A stretch of 64,000 bases of DNA from Arthrobacter sp. YD4. GTDB taxonomy: Bacteria > Actinomycetota > Actinomycetes > Actinomycetales > Micrococcaceae. Shown here piece by piece: positions 53,286 through 64,000 of this stretch. The notes under the pieces are model-generated. The model was not told the DNA's origin and did no database searches. It saw nothing but the letters and a program-made list of their open reading frames with translations. A program made the translations under genes and the position numbers. The stretch is taken from assembly GCF_030410515.1 (NCBI RefSeq), contig NZ_JAUHHD010000003.1, positions 434,001-498,000 of the forward strand, read 5' to 3'. Every line of letters starts with the position of its first letter. Position 1 is the stretch's first letter.

Positions 53286-54228
53286 GTCCGACGGCGGAGC
53301 GCCCTACGGCGGGTACCGGGCCGGGTTCGCGGTGCTGGTGGGACGCCCCAACGCCGGAAAGTCCACCCTGACCAACGCCCTGGTGGGCCAGAAGGTGGCC
53401 ATCACCTCCGCCAAGCCGCAGACCACCCGGCACACGATCCGCGGGATCGTGCACCGCGAGGACTCGCAGTTGGTCCTGGTGGACACCCCGGGCCTGCACC
53501 GGCCCCGCACCCTGCTCGGCAAGCGCCTGAACGAACTCGTGGCGGACACCCTGGCCGAGGTCGATGCGATCGGTTTCTGCCTCCCGGCGAACGAGAAGAT
53601 CGGCCCCGGCGACAAGTTCATCGCCGCCCAGCTGGCCGCCCTCGGCCGCAAACCCGTGATCGCGCTGGTCACGAAGGCGGACACCGTGGACCGGCAGGCC
53701 CTCACCGAGCAGCTGCTGGCCGTCGCCGCCCTGGGCCGCGAGGTTCTCGGGGAGGAGGGCTGGAAGGACATCGTGCCCGTCTCCGCCGCCGACGGTTTCC
53801 AGGTCGACACGGTCGCCGACGTGCTGATCAGCCACATGCCGCCGTCGCCGCCGCTCTACCCGGACGGCCACCTCACGGACGAGCCCGAGGCCGTGATGAT
53901 CGCCGAACTGATCCGCGAGGCCGCGCTCGAGGGCGTCCGTGACGAGCTGCCGCACTCCCTGGCCGTCGTCGTGGAGGAAATCGTGCCGCGCGAGGACCGT
54001 CCCGAGGACCGTCCTTTCCTGGATGTCCGCGTCAACCTGTACGTCGAACGGCCCTCGCAGAAGGCCATCATCATCGGCAAGGGCGGCTCCCGGCTCCGGG
54101 AAGTCGGCACCAACGCGCGCAAGGGCATCGAGGCGCTGCTGGGCGCCCGGATCTACCTGGACCTGCACGTAAAGGTCGCCAAGGACTGGCAGCGGGACCC
54201 GAAGCAGCTGGTGAAGCTGGGCTTCTGA
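53269..54228 (+). CDS. era: GTPase Era
   Basis: Era binds the 3' end of 16S rRNA and checks 30S assembly. The 319-residue protein has G1 GRPNAGKST, DTPGLH (G3), TKAD (G4) and a C-terminal KH domain (IIIGKGGSRLREVGTNARKG). The GTG at 53269 has GGGAG upstream and lies in the last 17 bases of the previous gene, in another frame. Confidence 0.97.
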   Translation: MSKQNKSDGGAPYGGYRAGFAVLVGRPNAGKSTLTNALVGQKVAITSAKPQTTRHTIRGIVHREDSQLVLVDTPGLHRPRTLLGKRLNELVADTLAEVDAIGFCLPANEKIGPGDKFIAAQLAALGRKPVIALVTKADTVDRQALTEQLLAVAALGREVLGEEGWKDIVPVSAADGFQVDTVADVLISHMPPSPPLYPDGHLTDEPEAVMIAELIREAALEGVRDELPHSLAVVVEEIVPREDRPEDRPFLDVRVNLYVERPSQKAIIIGKGGSRLREVGTNARKGIEALLGARIYLDLHVKVAKDWQRDPKQLVKLGF

Positions 54229-54294
54229 CCCTCCCCGGCCGGCCCCAACCCGCGCAGGGCGGGGGCCGGTCACAGCTTTTCCGCCGCGGGGCAC

Positions 54295-54300
54295 TAAAAT
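54295..54300 (+). promoter_or_regulatory. -10 hexamer of the LCP gene
   Basis: TAAAAT lies 35 bases before the GTG start, and an ATG at 54299 falls inside it, which argues that translation starts further downstream. Confidence 0.5.
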
Positions 54301-54334
54301 GGGTAGACCCACTCCGCGAAGGAAGGCACCATCC

Positions 54335-55921
54335 GTGGTTCGACCCCGTGACAACCGTTCAGACGGGACCGTTCCACCGGCCCGGTCAGGCGCCGCTGCC
54401 CGGCACGCGGATGACCCCTCCGTCGGGCCCGCCCGGCACCTGGGCGCAACGCACCGGACCCCCACCTGGCTGAAGGCCACCACCATCGTGATCTCCGTGC
54501 TCCTGGTGGGCGTGATCGCGTTCGGGTCCTACTGGTTCATCCGGCTGCAGGGGAACATCAGCAAGCAGGCCCTCGGCGCCGGCAACGGCCGCACCGAGGA
54601 CGCCGTCAACGAGGCAACGGACCGGATGCAGATCCTGATCCTGGGCTCGGACACCCGCGACGGCAAGAACTCCGAGTACGGCAGCGCCGAGGACTCCGCC
54701 GGCTACGGCCACTCCGACGTGATGATGATGATGGACATCTCCGCGGACAACAAGCGCGTCAGCGTCATCAGCTTCCCCCGCGACCTCCTGGTGGACATCC
54801 CCAAGTGCGTGGACCAGAAGACCAAGAAGGAATACCCGGCCCAGCGCCAGGCCATGATCAACTCGGCGATGTCCGAGGCGGGCATCGGCTGCGCGGTGGA
54901 CACCGTCAACAAGCTCACCGGCCTCGAGATCGACCACTTCATGATGGCCGACTTCAACTCCGTCAAGGAACTCTCCAACACCGTCGGCGGCGTGGACGTC
55001 TGCGTCAGCGACGCCGTCTACGACCCCGACTCCGGCCTGCGGCTGCCCAAGGGCACCTCCAAGGTCCAGGGCGAGCAGGCCCTCTCCTTCGTCCGGACCC
55101 GGCACGCGTTCGGCGACGGCGGCGACCTCGGCCGCATCAAGGCCCAGCAGGGCTTCCTCTCCTCCCTGGTCCGCAAGATCAAGGATGACGGCACCCTGAC
55201 GAACCCGGGCCGAATGCTCGGCATCGCCGACGCCATCACCAAAAACCTCACGGTGGACGATGGACTGGCTTCCGTGCCCACCCTGCTCACCGTCGGCAAC
55301 CGGCTGAAGAACATCGACATCAGCAAGGTCGCCTTCGTTGCCACCCCCACAGAACCGGCCGTCTCGGACAGCAACCGCCTGCAACTGGCCGAACCTGCGG
55401 CGTCCCAGCTCTTCGCCGCACTCCGCAGCGACGTGGACCTGACCGACCCGAAGGCCCCGGCCTCGGCCGCCCCCACCGCGGGGGCCACCGACGCGGCGTC
55501 GTCCGCTCCCGCACCGGCCGCCACGAGCGCCGCCGCCTACAACAAGGCCGCGCAGCCGGTCACGGTCGCCAACGGCAGCTCCAACGCGGCCAACGCCGCG
55601 AAGGCGGTGACCGCCTTGAACGCCGCCGGTTTCACCCAGACCGCTCAGTTCACCGCGCCCGCCGTCGCGTCCACCGCCGTGTACTACGGCGGGAACTTCG
55701 CGGACGTCGCCGCGGACGTCGCCGCCCTGCTGGGCGTCCCGTCCTCCAAGGTCCTCCCCGCGGCGTACGTCACCGGCGTCCAGGCCTACCTCGGGGCCGA
55801 CTACGCGGCCGGCGCGCAGCCGTCCACCTCCGCGTCCGCGCAGCTGCCGCCGGACATCGTGAACCAGACGGCCGGCGACACGGTCTGCCAGCAGGTCAAC
55901 CCCGCCATGATCGTCCGCTGA
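54335..55921 (+). CDS. LytR-CpsA-Psr (LCP) family ligase
   Basis: LCP enzymes attach anionic or arabinogalactan-type glycopolymers to peptidoglycan. The 528-residue protein has a basic cytoplasmic start, one membrane helix (about residues 50-72), the LCP domain with ILILGSDTRDGK...HSDVMMMMDIS, VISFPRDLLVDIP (the Arg/Asp pyrophosphate site) and QALSFVRTRH, an Ala/Pro/Ser linker and a LytR_C domain (VTVANGSSNAANAAKAVTAL). GTG at 54335 is chosen because GAAGGAAGG lies 8 bases upstream; an in-frame ATG at 54299 overlaps the promoter. Confidence 0.93.
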   Translation: MVRPRDNRSDGTVPPARSGAAARHADDPSVGPARHLGATHRTPTWLKATTIVISVLLVGVIAFGSYWFIRLQGNISKQALGAGNGRTEDAVNEATDRMQILILGSDTRDGKNSEYGSAEDSAGYGHSDVMMMMDISADNKRVSVISFPRDLLVDIPKCVDQKTKKEYPAQRQAMINSAMSEAGIGCAVDTVNKLTGLEIDHFMMADFNSVKELSNTVGGVDVCVSDAVYDPDSGLRLPKGTSKVQGEQALSFVRTRHAFGDGGDLGRIKAQQGFLSSLVRKIKDDGTLTNPGRMLGIADAITKNLTVDDGLASVPTLLTVGNRLKNIDISKVAFVATPTEPAVSDSNRLQLAEPAASQLFAALRSDVDLTDPKAPASAAPTAGATDAASSAPAPAATSAAAYNKAAQPVTVANGSSNAANAAKAVTALNAAGFTQTAQFTAPAVASTAVYYGGNFADVAADVAALLGVPSSKVLPAAYVTGVQAYLGADYAAGAQPSTSASAQLPPDIVNQTAGDTVCQQVNPAMIVR

Positions 55922-55943
55922 CCGGACGGATTCGGCAGGTACG

Positions 55944-55977
55944 GAGGAGGCCCGGGCGTCAACGCCCGGGCCTCCTC
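55944..55977 (+). terminator. Hairpin terminator after the LCP gene
   Basis: A perfect 15-bp stem (55944-55958 with 55963-55977) closes on TCAA, just after the stop. It also faces the end of the M13 peptidase gene on the other strand. Confidence 0.75.
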
Positions 55978-55999
55978 GTGTATCGATGTGCCTGTCAGG

Positions 56000-57952
56000 T
56001 CACCAGATGCTGACGCGCTCCGCGGGGGCGAGCCACATGCCGTCCTGTTCCGTGGTCCCGAACGCCTCGTGGAAGGCGTCCAGGTTCCGGGCGATCTCGT
56101 TGGTGCGGAACTCGTTGGGGGAGTGCGGGTCGGTCGCGAGCCGCTTGATGGCCTCCTCGCTGCGGATCACCTGGCGCCAGACCGCTGCCCAGGATGCGAA
56201 GAACCGCTGTGCCCCGGTCAGGCCGTCCAGCACGGGGGCCTCCTGGCCGTCGAGGCTGATCAGGTAGGCCTTGTAGGCGATGGTCAGGCCGCCGAGGTCG
56301 CCGATGTTCTCGCCGAGGGTCAGCTTGCCGTTGACGTGCCGGCCGGAGGCCTCGGCGGGGGAGAGGGCGTCGAACTGGGCCACCAGCTTCGAGGTGAGGG
56401 CCTCGAACGCGCCGCGGTCCGCCTCGGTCCACCAGTTGCGCAGCAGGCCGTCGCCGTCGTACTGGGAGCCTTGGTCGTCGAAGCCGTGGCCGATCTCGTG
56501 CCCGATCACCGCGCCGATGCCGCCGTAGTTGACGGCGTCGTCCGCGTCTGCGGTAAAGAACGGCGGCTGCAGGATCGCGGCCGGGAAGACGATCTCGTTC
56601 AGCAGCGGGTGGTAGTAGGCGTTGACCGTCTGCGGGGTCATCAACCACTTCTCCCGGTCCACGGGCTTGCCCACCTCGTCCAGGTGCCGGTCGACGTCGG
56701 CGTTGTGTGCGCGCTCCACGTTGCCGAGCAGGTCGTCCTTGTCGATCACGACGGCGGAGTAGTCGATCCACTTCTCCGGGTAGCCGATCTTGGGCCGGAA
56801 GGCGTCCAGTTTCTTCAGCGCCTCCTGCTTGGTGTCCTCGCCCATCCAGGACAGGCCGGTGATCGATTCACGGTAGGCCTCGATCAAGTTCCCCACGAGG
56901 ACCCGCATGCGTTCCTTGTGCGACTCCGGGAAGTGCCGGGCCACGTAGATCTGTCCCACGGCCTCACCCAGGGCGGCCTCGACGACGGCGACGCCGCGCT
57001 TCCAGCGGTCGCGGTTGCGCGGGGTGCCGCTGAGGGTGGTGCCGTAGAACGCGAAGTTGGCGTCCACGAACGCCGAGGACAGATACGGGGCTGCGGCGCT
57101 GACGACGCGCATGGCGAGCCACTCCTGCCAGGTGCCCAGCGGCACCGTCTCCAGCAGCGACGCCGCGCCGGTGAAGAAGTCGGGGGTGCTGACCACCAGC
57201 TCGGCGCGCTTGTCCGCGTCGATGCCGGCGGCGTCGAACCAGTCGTTCATGAGCGGGAAAAGCCCGGCCACCTCGTCGGCGGTCTTCAGGTTGTAGGTCT
57301 TCCGCGGATCGCGCAGGGACACCTTGTCCCAGTGGTGGGACGCCAGGGCCGTTTCCAGTTCCACCACGCGCCCCGCGGCGGCCTCCGCGTCGGCGACGCC
57401 GGCCAGTTGCAGCATGGTGCGCACGTGCTCCCGGTAGGCGGTGACCGTGGCGGCGAACTGTTCTTCCCGGTAGTACGACTCATCCGGCAGGCCCAGGCCA
57501 GCCTGCCCGGTGTAGAGCAGGATCCGGTCCGGATTCCCGGCATCGGGAGCCGGGTAGATGTAGAACAGTCCGGACACGTCGGCACGGAACAGGCGGCCGG
57601 CCAGCCGCAGCAGCTCGGCGACGGACCTGGTGGCGGCCACCTCGGCCAGCCGCTCCCGGATCGGTTCGGCGCCCTTGGCCTCGGCGGCGTCCTCGTCCAT
57701 GAAGCTGTTGTAGAGGTCGCCGATCTTGCGTTCGATGCCGCTGGCCTCCGTGCCCCGGCCGCCGGCGGCCAGGATGATCTCCTGCACCGCGAGCTCCGCG
57801 CCGTCGCGGAGGGCGGTGAAAGCACCGTCCAGCGGCCGGTCATCGGGGATGGTGGCGGACTTCAGCCAGGCGCCGTTGAAGTGGCGGTACAGGTCATCCT
57901 GCGGCCGGACGGCGTCGTCGATGGTGGACTGGTCAATCCCGGAAAGCGGCAC
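56000..57952 (-). CDS. pepO: M13 family zinc metallopeptidase
   Basis: The 650-residue endopeptidase of neprilysin type has the catalytic VIGHEIGHGFDDQGSQ (HEXXH) near residue 490 and the third zinc ligand in ENIGDLGG. No signal peptide is seen, so it is probably cytoplasmic, as is usual for actinobacterial members. ATG at 57952 begins PLSGIDQSTID. It is divergent from leuA. Confidence 0.94.
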   Translation of the reverse strand: MPLSGIDQSTIDDAVRPQDDLYRHFNGAWLKSATIPDDRPLDGAFTALRDGAELAVQEIILAAGGRGTEASGIERKIGDLYNSFMDEDAAEAKGAEPIRERLAEVAATRSVAELLRLAGRLFRADVSGLFYIYPAPDAGNPDRILLYTGQAGLGLPDESYYREEQFAATVTAYREHVRTMLQLAGVADAEAAAGRVVELETALASHHWDKVSLRDPRKTYNLKTADEVAGLFPLMNDWFDAAGIDADKRAELVVSTPDFFTGAASLLETVPLGTWQEWLAMRVVSAAAPYLSSAFVDANFAFYGTTLSGTPRNRDRWKRGVAVVEAALGEAVGQIYVARHFPESHKERMRVLVGNLIEAYRESITGLSWMGEDTKQEALKKLDAFRPKIGYPEKWIDYSAVVIDKDDLLGNVERAHNADVDRHLDEVGKPVDREKWLMTPQTVNAYYHPLLNEIVFPAAILQPPFFTADADDAVNYGGIGAVIGHEIGHGFDDQGSQYDGDGLLRNWWTEADRGAFEALTSKLVAQFDALSPAEASGRHVNGKLTLGENIGDLGGLTIAYKAYLISLDGQEAPVLDGLTGAQRFFASWAAVWRQVIRSEEAIKRLATDPHSPNEFRTNEIARNLDAFHEAFGTTEQDGMWLAPAERVSIW

Positions 57953-58056
57953 TGCGGCTCCTTCTGTTCAGGCGCCGCCGCGGGCGTGATGACCGGGCCG
58001 GCGTCTGCATGGTGGACGTTGCTGGGGGTATCGCTCCTTCATCTTACGCACCGTGT

Positions 58057-58062
58057 TATCGT
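58057..58062 (+). promoter_or_regulatory. -10 hexamer of the leuA leader transcript
   Basis: TATCGT ends 6 bases before the GTG of the leader peptide, the same spacing as at leuS, so this transcript should also be leaderless. Confidence 0.5.
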
Positions 58063-58068
58063 GAAAAT

Positions 58069-58125
58069 GTGCGTGCAGAACTGCTTCTTCTTAGCTGCCG
58101 CGGCGGGGCCTCAGACGCGATCTAG
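58069..58125 (+). CDS. Leucine leader peptide of leuA
   Basis: An 18-codon frame reads MRAELLLLS then CRGGASDAI, with four consecutive Leu codons (CTG CTT CTT CTT), 81 bases before leuA. Leu-rich leader peptides before leuA are known in Streptomyces and relatives. I see no clear intrinsic terminator between it and leuA, so control may act through another RNA fold or by transcription-translation coupling. Confidence 0.78.
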   Translation: MRAELLLLSCRGGASDAI

Positions 58126-58203
58126 CGCAAGGCCAAACCTCGCTGCGGAGTTTGTGTTGCCCGGCCACCCTTTCATCAGGAATCACAGAAAAGGCCCCGA
58201 TAA

Positions 58204-59946
<1,743 letters not shown>

Positions 59947-60068
59947 AAAGCGGACCAGCCCGCCAGCCCAGCCGCTGCGCCGCCGGAGACTCCGGCGGCG
60001 CAGCGCTGTTTCCGCGGTGCGGGCGCCCCGCGGCGGCGATTACGCGAAGTCAGTGCGAAGATAAAACT

Positions 60069-60824
60069 GTGGCCCAACCATCCTCCTACGCCGCGCGCGC
60101 CTACCGGGACGACGCCGTCGTCCTGCGCACCCATAAGCTCGGCGAGGCCGACCGGATCATCACGCTGCTGACCAAGCACCACGGCCAGGTCCGCGCCGTC
60201 GCCAAGGGGGTCCGCCGCACCAGCAGCCGCTTCGGGGCCCGGCTGGAACCCTTCATGGTCGCGGACCTGCAGCTGATCTCGGGCCGCACCCTGGACGTGG
60301 TCACCCAGGCCGTCGCGAAGGGCGCCTACGGGACCGGCATAGCGGCCGACTACGGCCGCTACACGGTGGCCGCGGCGATGACCGAAACGGCCGAGAAGCT
60401 CACCGACGTCGACGGCGAGGCCGGCACCGCCCAGTACAACCTGCTGGTCGGGGCGCTGGCGTCGCTGAGCCGCGGCGACCACGCCCCGGAACTGATCCTC
60501 GATTCCTACCTGCTCCGCGCGCTGTCCACCGGCGGCTGGGCGCCCAGCTTCACCGACTGCGCCCGCTGCGGGGCGCCGGGCCCGCACACGGCCTTCTCGG
60601 CACCCCTGGGCGGGATGGTCTGCCCGGCCTGCCGCCCGCCCGGATCGCCCGCACCGGCACCGGAAACCGTCGTCCTCCTCGGTGCCCTGCTGACCGGAAA
60701 CTGGACTGCCGCGGACGCGTCCGTGGCCGTCCACCGCCGTGAGGCGGCAGGCCTGGTGGCCAGTTACCTGCAGTGGCACCTGGAGCGTGTCCTCAAATCC
60801 CTCAAGCATGTGGAGCGAACCTGA
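60069..60824 (+). CDS. recO: DNA repair protein RecO
   Basis: RecO loads RecA with RecR on SSB-coated DNA. The 251-residue protein starts with an OB fold ([20 protein letters not shown]) and has a zinc motif CARCG...CPAC near residues 167-190. GTG at 60069; the recO-uppS pair is the usual actinobacterial arrangement. Confidence 0.95.
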   Translation: MAQPSSYAARAYRDDAVVLRTHKLGEADRIITLLTKHHGQVRAVAKGVRRTSSRFGARLEPFMVADLQLISGRTLDVVTQAVAKGAYGTGIAADYGRYTVAAAMTETAEKLTDVDGEAGTAQYNLLVGALASLSRGDHAPELILDSYLLRALSTGGWAPSFTDCARCGAPGPHTAFSAPLGGMVCPACRPPGSPAPAPETVVLLGALLTGNWTAADASVAVHRREAAGLVASYLQWHLERVLKSLKHVERT

Positions 60825-60826
60825 CC

Positions 60827-61669
60827 GTGGCCCTCGGCAAGAAGAAAACCCCCACCCCGCAGCGCACCACCCCCGTGGTGGCCCCTTACCCGCACCCCTC
60901 CGGCGCGGTGCCGCCGGCCATTCCGGCCGAGCTGGTGCCGCAGCACGTCGCGATCGTCATGGACGGCAACGGCCGTTGGGCCAACCAGCGCGGACTGCCG
61001 CGGATCGAGGGGCACAAGGCGGGGGAGCCGGCGCTGCTGGACGTGGTGGCCGGGGCGATCGAGCTCGGCATCAAGCACCTGAGCGTGTACGCCTTCTCCA
61101 CCGAGAACTGGCGGCGTTCCCCGGAAGAGGTGCGCTTCCTGATGGGATTTAACAAGGATGTGCTGCGTCGCCAGCGCAACCAGATGAATGAGTGGGGCGT
61201 GCGGATCCGCTGGTCCGGCCGGCGGCCGCGCCTGTGGGGCTCGGTCATCAAGGAGCTGGAGGAGGCCGAGGAGTTCACCCGCGGTAACAGCACCTGCACC
61301 CTGAACATGTGTGTTAACTACGGCGGCCGCGCGGAGATCGCCGACGCCGTCTCGGCGATCGCCGAGGAGGTGGCCGCCGGCCGGCTGAAGCCCTCGGCTA
61401 TCTCCGAGAAGACCATCCAGAAGTACCTCGACGAGCCCGACCTGCCGGACGTTGACCTGTTCCTTCGCAGCTCCGGCGAGCAGCGCCTGTCCAACTTCCT
61501 GCTGTGGCAGTCCGCCTACGCCGAGTTCGTCTTCCTGGACACGCTCTGGCCGGACGTGGACCGCCGGACCCTGTGGGAGGCCGTGGAGATCTACGCCCGG
61601 CGTGACCGTCGCTACGGCGGTGCCGTGGACGCCGCGGCTCAGTCGGCGCCGCCCTCCTCAGGGGCGTAG
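60827..61669 (+). CDS. uppS: Isoprenyl (undecaprenyl) diphosphate synthase
   Basis: This cis-prenyltransferase makes the lipid carrier of cell-wall synthesis. The 280-residue protein has [13 protein letters not shown] with the catalytic Asp, [12 protein letters not shown] and [22 protein letters not shown] two bases after recO. Chain length (C50 or C55) cannot be told by eye. Its last 31 bases overlap the convergent hydrolase gene. Confidence 0.96.
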   Translation: MALGKKKTPTPQRTTPVVAPYPHPSGAVPPAIPAELVPQHVAIVMDGNGRWANQRGLPRIEGHKAGEPALLDVVAGAIELGIKHLSVYAFSTENWRRSPEEVRFLMGFNKDVLRRQRNQMNEWGVRIRWSGRRPRLWGSVIKELEEAEEFTRGNSTCTLNMCVNYGGRAEIADAVSAIAEEVAAGRLKPSAISEKTIQKYLDEPDLPDVDLFLRSSGEQRLSNFLLWQSAYAEFVFLDTLWPDVDRRTLWEAVEIYARRDRRYGGAVDAAAQSAPPSSGA

Positions 61670-62634
61670 GCCGTCATCCAGCGGGCCAGCCGGGCGTAGG
61701 CGTCCGCCCGGACGCCGGGGGCGGAGAGGAAGACGTCGTGCAGTGCGCCGTCGATCCTCTCCAGCGTGACGGTCCGGCCGAGGCTCAGGGCGCGCAGGGC
61801 GATGGTGTTCACGTCCAGCACGGCGTCGGTGCGGCGCATGGATTCCTTCCAGAACATGCCGTTGGCGCTCGCCCCGGAGATCAGGACCAGGATGGGCACG
61901 TCGATGTTCAGGCCCCGTGCCACCCGGGTCTGCCCGGACAGGACGGCGCTGAGCCAGCCGGCCCGCACTGGAAAGGCATGCGGCGGCCGGTAGGCGTCGT
62001 CGAGCAGCCACTCGCCCTCGGCGGCGCTGCTGATGCTGCGCCAGTAGAACGGCCGCGCCGGCAGCCGGATCACGGACTCGGGCCGGAACCGGGCGAGGGG
62101 TTCCACCATGGTTCGGGCCGCGCGGCGGAGGACGGGGGTGCCGTGCATCTCCAGCCACGGGCTGTCCAACACCAGCTGCGCGGCGTTTCCCGGGTGGCGG
62201 CTGGCCCACAGCGCCGCGATCAGGCCGCCGGTGGAGTGGCCCATCAGCGTGACCGGGTACCGGCCGCCCGCCCCCATCGACCGGACGATCGCGATGGCCG
62301 TCGTGATCTCGGCGTCGTAGTCGGCCAGGTCCGCCACGTAGCCGCCGTGGGTGCCCGGCCGCAGGCTGCGTCCGTGGTTGTGCATGTCCAGGGCGAAAAA
62401 GTCGAAACCGTGCCCGGTCCAGAATTCCGCGAGCTCCTCGTTGAAGAAGTAGTCGCTCCAGCCGTGTAGGAACAGTACCGCCCGGCGCGGCCGCCGGCCT
62501 GCGCCCAGGGAGGGGACGTGACGGACCAGCGTGGCTTCGCGTTCGACGCCGTCCGGGCCCGCCGCGGTGAAAGTGCACGCGGCGAAATCCTCGCCCAGGA
62601 TGTCCTGCTGCCACTGCAGCCCCTCGTCGGCCAC
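61639..62634 (-). CDS. Alpha/beta hydrolase (serine lysophospholipase type)
   Basis: The 331-residue protein has the oxyanion region [16 protein letters not shown], a DMHNHGRS segment typical of lysophospholipase/monoacylglycerol lipase families, the nucleophile [10 protein letters not shown] and the C-terminal His in [12 protein letters not shown] at 62634 follows AGGGAGGACG. Substrate unknown. Confidence 0.88.
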   Translation of the reverse strand: MADEGLQWQQDILGEDFAACTFTAAGPDGVEREATLVRHVPSLGAGRRPRRAVLFLHGWSDYFFNEELAEFWTGHGFDFFALDMHNHGRSLRPGTHGGYVADLADYDAEITTAIAIVRSMGAGGRYPVTLMGHSTGGLIAALWASRHPGNAAQLVLDSPWLEMHGTPVLRRAARTMVEPLARFRPESVIRLPARPFYWRSISSAAEGEWLLDDAYRPPHAFPVRAGWLSAVLSGQTRVARGLNIDVPILVLISGASANGMFWKESMRRTDAVLDVNTIALRALSLGRTVTLERIDGALHDVFLSAPGVRADAYARLARWMTAYAPEEGGAD

Positions 62635-62663
62635 CGTCCGTCCTCCCTGCGCTGGACGTCTGC

Positions 62664-64000
62664 CTAGGCCACGGCCGCCGCGGCGGCGCGCCCGGCGGCC
62701 CGCCCGGAGAACAGGCACCCGCCCAGGAACGTCCCCTCCAGGGCGCGGTAGCCGTGGATGCCGCCGCCGCCGAAACCTGCCGCCTCGCCGGCGGCGTACA
62801 GCCCGTCCACCGGTGCGCCGGACGCGTCCAGCACCCGGGACTGCAGGTCGGTCCGGATCCCGCCCAGGCTCTTGCGGGTCAGGACCGAGAGCCGGACGGC
62901 CAGCAGCGGGCCGTGCCGCGGATCGAGCAACGGGTGCGGCGGTGCCACGCGCATGAGCTTGTCCGTGGCGAAGCGGCGGGCGGCGCGGATGGCGGCCAGC
63001 TGCGGGTCCTTGCCCAGGCCGCTGGCAAACTGGCGGTCCCGGGCACGGATGGTGCGCTCCAGTCCATCCGCGTCGATCAGTCCGCCGCCGGCCAGCTCGT
63101 TCATCCGGGCGGCCAGTTCGTGCGGGGTTGCGGCCTGCAGGAAGTCGACCCCGCGGTCCAGGAACCGCTGCAGGGGGTTGTCCGGGGAGGGCCGCCGCCG
63201 GGTGGCCAGCAGGCGCAGGTCCTTGCCGGTGAGGTCAGGGTTTTGTTCCGAGCCGGAGAGGGCGAATTCCTTAAGCGCGATGCTGCGGTTCAGCACGAAC
63301 CAGGAGTGGGCGTGCCCGGTGCCCAGGATGTGCCGGAGCGCGCCCAAGGAGTCGAAACCCGGGAACAGCGGAGCCGGCAGCGTCCGTCCGGTCGCATCGA
63401 GCCAGAGCGCGGACGGCCCGGGCAGGATGCGGATGCCGTGCCGGGGCCAGACGGGAGAGTGGTTGTGGATGCCCTCGGGGTAGTGCCACAGCCGGTCGCC
63501 GTTGACCAGGGTTCCGCCGGCCCGGGACACCGCCCCCAGGAACTCCCCGTCCACGGAGGCCGGCACCCCGGAGAGCATCTCCGCCGGGGCGTTTCCGCCC
63601 GGCCACTGGGCGCGTACGGCCGAGTGGTTGCCGCCGATTCCGCCGCTGGTGACGATCACCGCCGCCGCGGAGGCCTCGAAGCTGCCCGCCTCCTCCCGGG
63701 AGGACTGTTCGCCGCGGGGGGCGGTGCTCGGTGCGAGCACGGCGCCGTGCACCCCGTTGACCCGGCCCGCCGTCGTCGTCAGCCCGGTGGCACGGTGCCG
63801 GAAATGGAAGCTCACCCGCCCGGCGGCCTGGCCCTCCCGGAGCTTGGCCAGGAATGGTGCCACGATCGCGGGGCCGGTACCCCAGGCGACGTGGAAGCGG
63901 GGCACCGTGTTGCCGTGGCCGTCGGGTCCGTAGCCGCCGCGTTCGGCCCACTGCACGAGCGGGAACAGCCCGACGCCGAGGGAGGCCAGCCAGGACCGCT
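62664..64000 (-). CDS. FAD-binding dehydrogenase, C-terminal part (cut by window end)
   Basis: The frame stays open to the window edge, so the FAD-binding N-terminus is missing; about 445 residues are visible. The first visible residues (SWLASLGVGLFPLVQWAERG) and the end (GLYAAGEAAGFGGGGIHGYR) match the succinate/fumarate-ketosteroid dehydrogenase-like FAD family. The C-terminal Gly-rich segment contacts FAD. The substrate cannot be stated. An internal GTG at 63956 could be mistaken for a start. Confidence 0.88.
   Translation of the reverse strand, partial: RSWLASLGVGLFPLVQWAERGGYGPDGHGNTVPRFHVAWGTGPAIVAPFLAKLREGQAAGRVSFHFRHRATGLTTTAGRVNGVHGAVLAPSTAPRGEQSSREEAGSFEASAAAVIVTSGGIGGNHSAVRAQWPGGNAPAEMLSGVPASVDGEFLGAVSRAGGTLVNGDRLWHYPEGIHNHSPVWPRHGIRILPGPSALWLDATGRTLPAPLFPGFDSLGALRHILGTGHAHSWFVLNRSIALKEFALSGSEQNPDLTGKDLRLLATRRRPSPDNPLQRFLDRGVDFLQAATPHELAARMNELAGGGLIDADGLERTIRARDRQFASGLGKDPQLAAIRAARRFATDKLMRVAPPHPLLDPRHGPLLAVRLSVLTRKSLGGIRTDLQSRVLDASGAPVDGLYAAGEAAGFGGGGIHGYRALEGTFLGGCLFSGRAAGRAAAAAVA

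Overview
The window is GC-rich, densely packed, mostly core-genome DNA from an actinobacterium. Gene content and order point to Micrococcaceae, Arthrobacter/Pseudarthrobacter-like: aroC-aroK-aroB-efp-nusB, then pyrR-pyrB-pyrC-(membrane protein)-carA-carB-pyrF, mIHF-gmk-rpoZ-coaBC-metK-priA, and hrcA-dnaJ-rsmE-phoH-ybeY-corC-era. The genus is an inference from protein sequence and synteny, not from a search. Starts are often GTG and many genes overlap by 1-4 bases (GTGA, ATGA, TGATG), so translational coupling is common. I saw no tRNA, rRNA, CRISPR array, insertion sequence or prophage.

Layout. 1-4.3 kb: end of the shikimate pathway, a TPR protein, EF-P and NusB. 4.3-13.4 kb: complete de novo pyrimidine operon behind a PyrR-binding leader. 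13.5-20.3 kb: mIHF, guanylate kinase, RNA polymerase omega, CoaBC, MetK, a helicase-less PriA and a Nudix hydrolase. 20.3-23.5 kb: a small accessory stretch (PH-like membrane protein, short anchored protein, GNAT, GrpB-like protein, four-TM protein) with visibly less GC-biased codons in places. 23.5-26.5 kb, minus strand: glycosyltransferase, alpha/beta hydrolase, aldo/keto reductase. 26.5-32 kb: a SorC-type regulator divergent from glpD-glpF-glpK, closed by a strong terminator. 32-34.8 kb: leuS behind a leucine leader-peptide attenuator. 34.8-44.2 kb: DegV, ComEA, ComEC, HolA, then S20 (minus), a PemK/MazF-like protein (minus), LepA and HemW. 44.2-45.7 kb, minus strand: DUF4870 and DUF3097 proteins. 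45.8-54.2 kb: CIRCE-hrcA-dnaJ-rsmE, a GerMN lipoprotein (minus), phoH-ybeY-corC-era. 54.3-64 kb: LCP cell-wall ligase, M13 peptidase (minus), leuA behind a second leucine leader peptide, recO, uppS, then a hydrolase and a truncated FAD dehydrogenase on the minus strand.

The most notable non-coding signals are two short leucine-rich open reading frames, MRAILLLS before leuS (32045-32071) and MRAELLLLS... before leuA (58069-58125). Both seem to start at the transcription start itself, and they share sequence after the Leu codons. Together they imply one leucine-sensing device placed on both Leu-tRNA charging and Leu synthesis. Other regulatory signals are the PyrR hairpin next to the pyrR Shine-Dalgarno, a CIRCE element before hrcA, and an inverted repeat in the SorC/glp intergenic region. 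I did not find a clearly new multi-gene system; the window is largely housekeeping.
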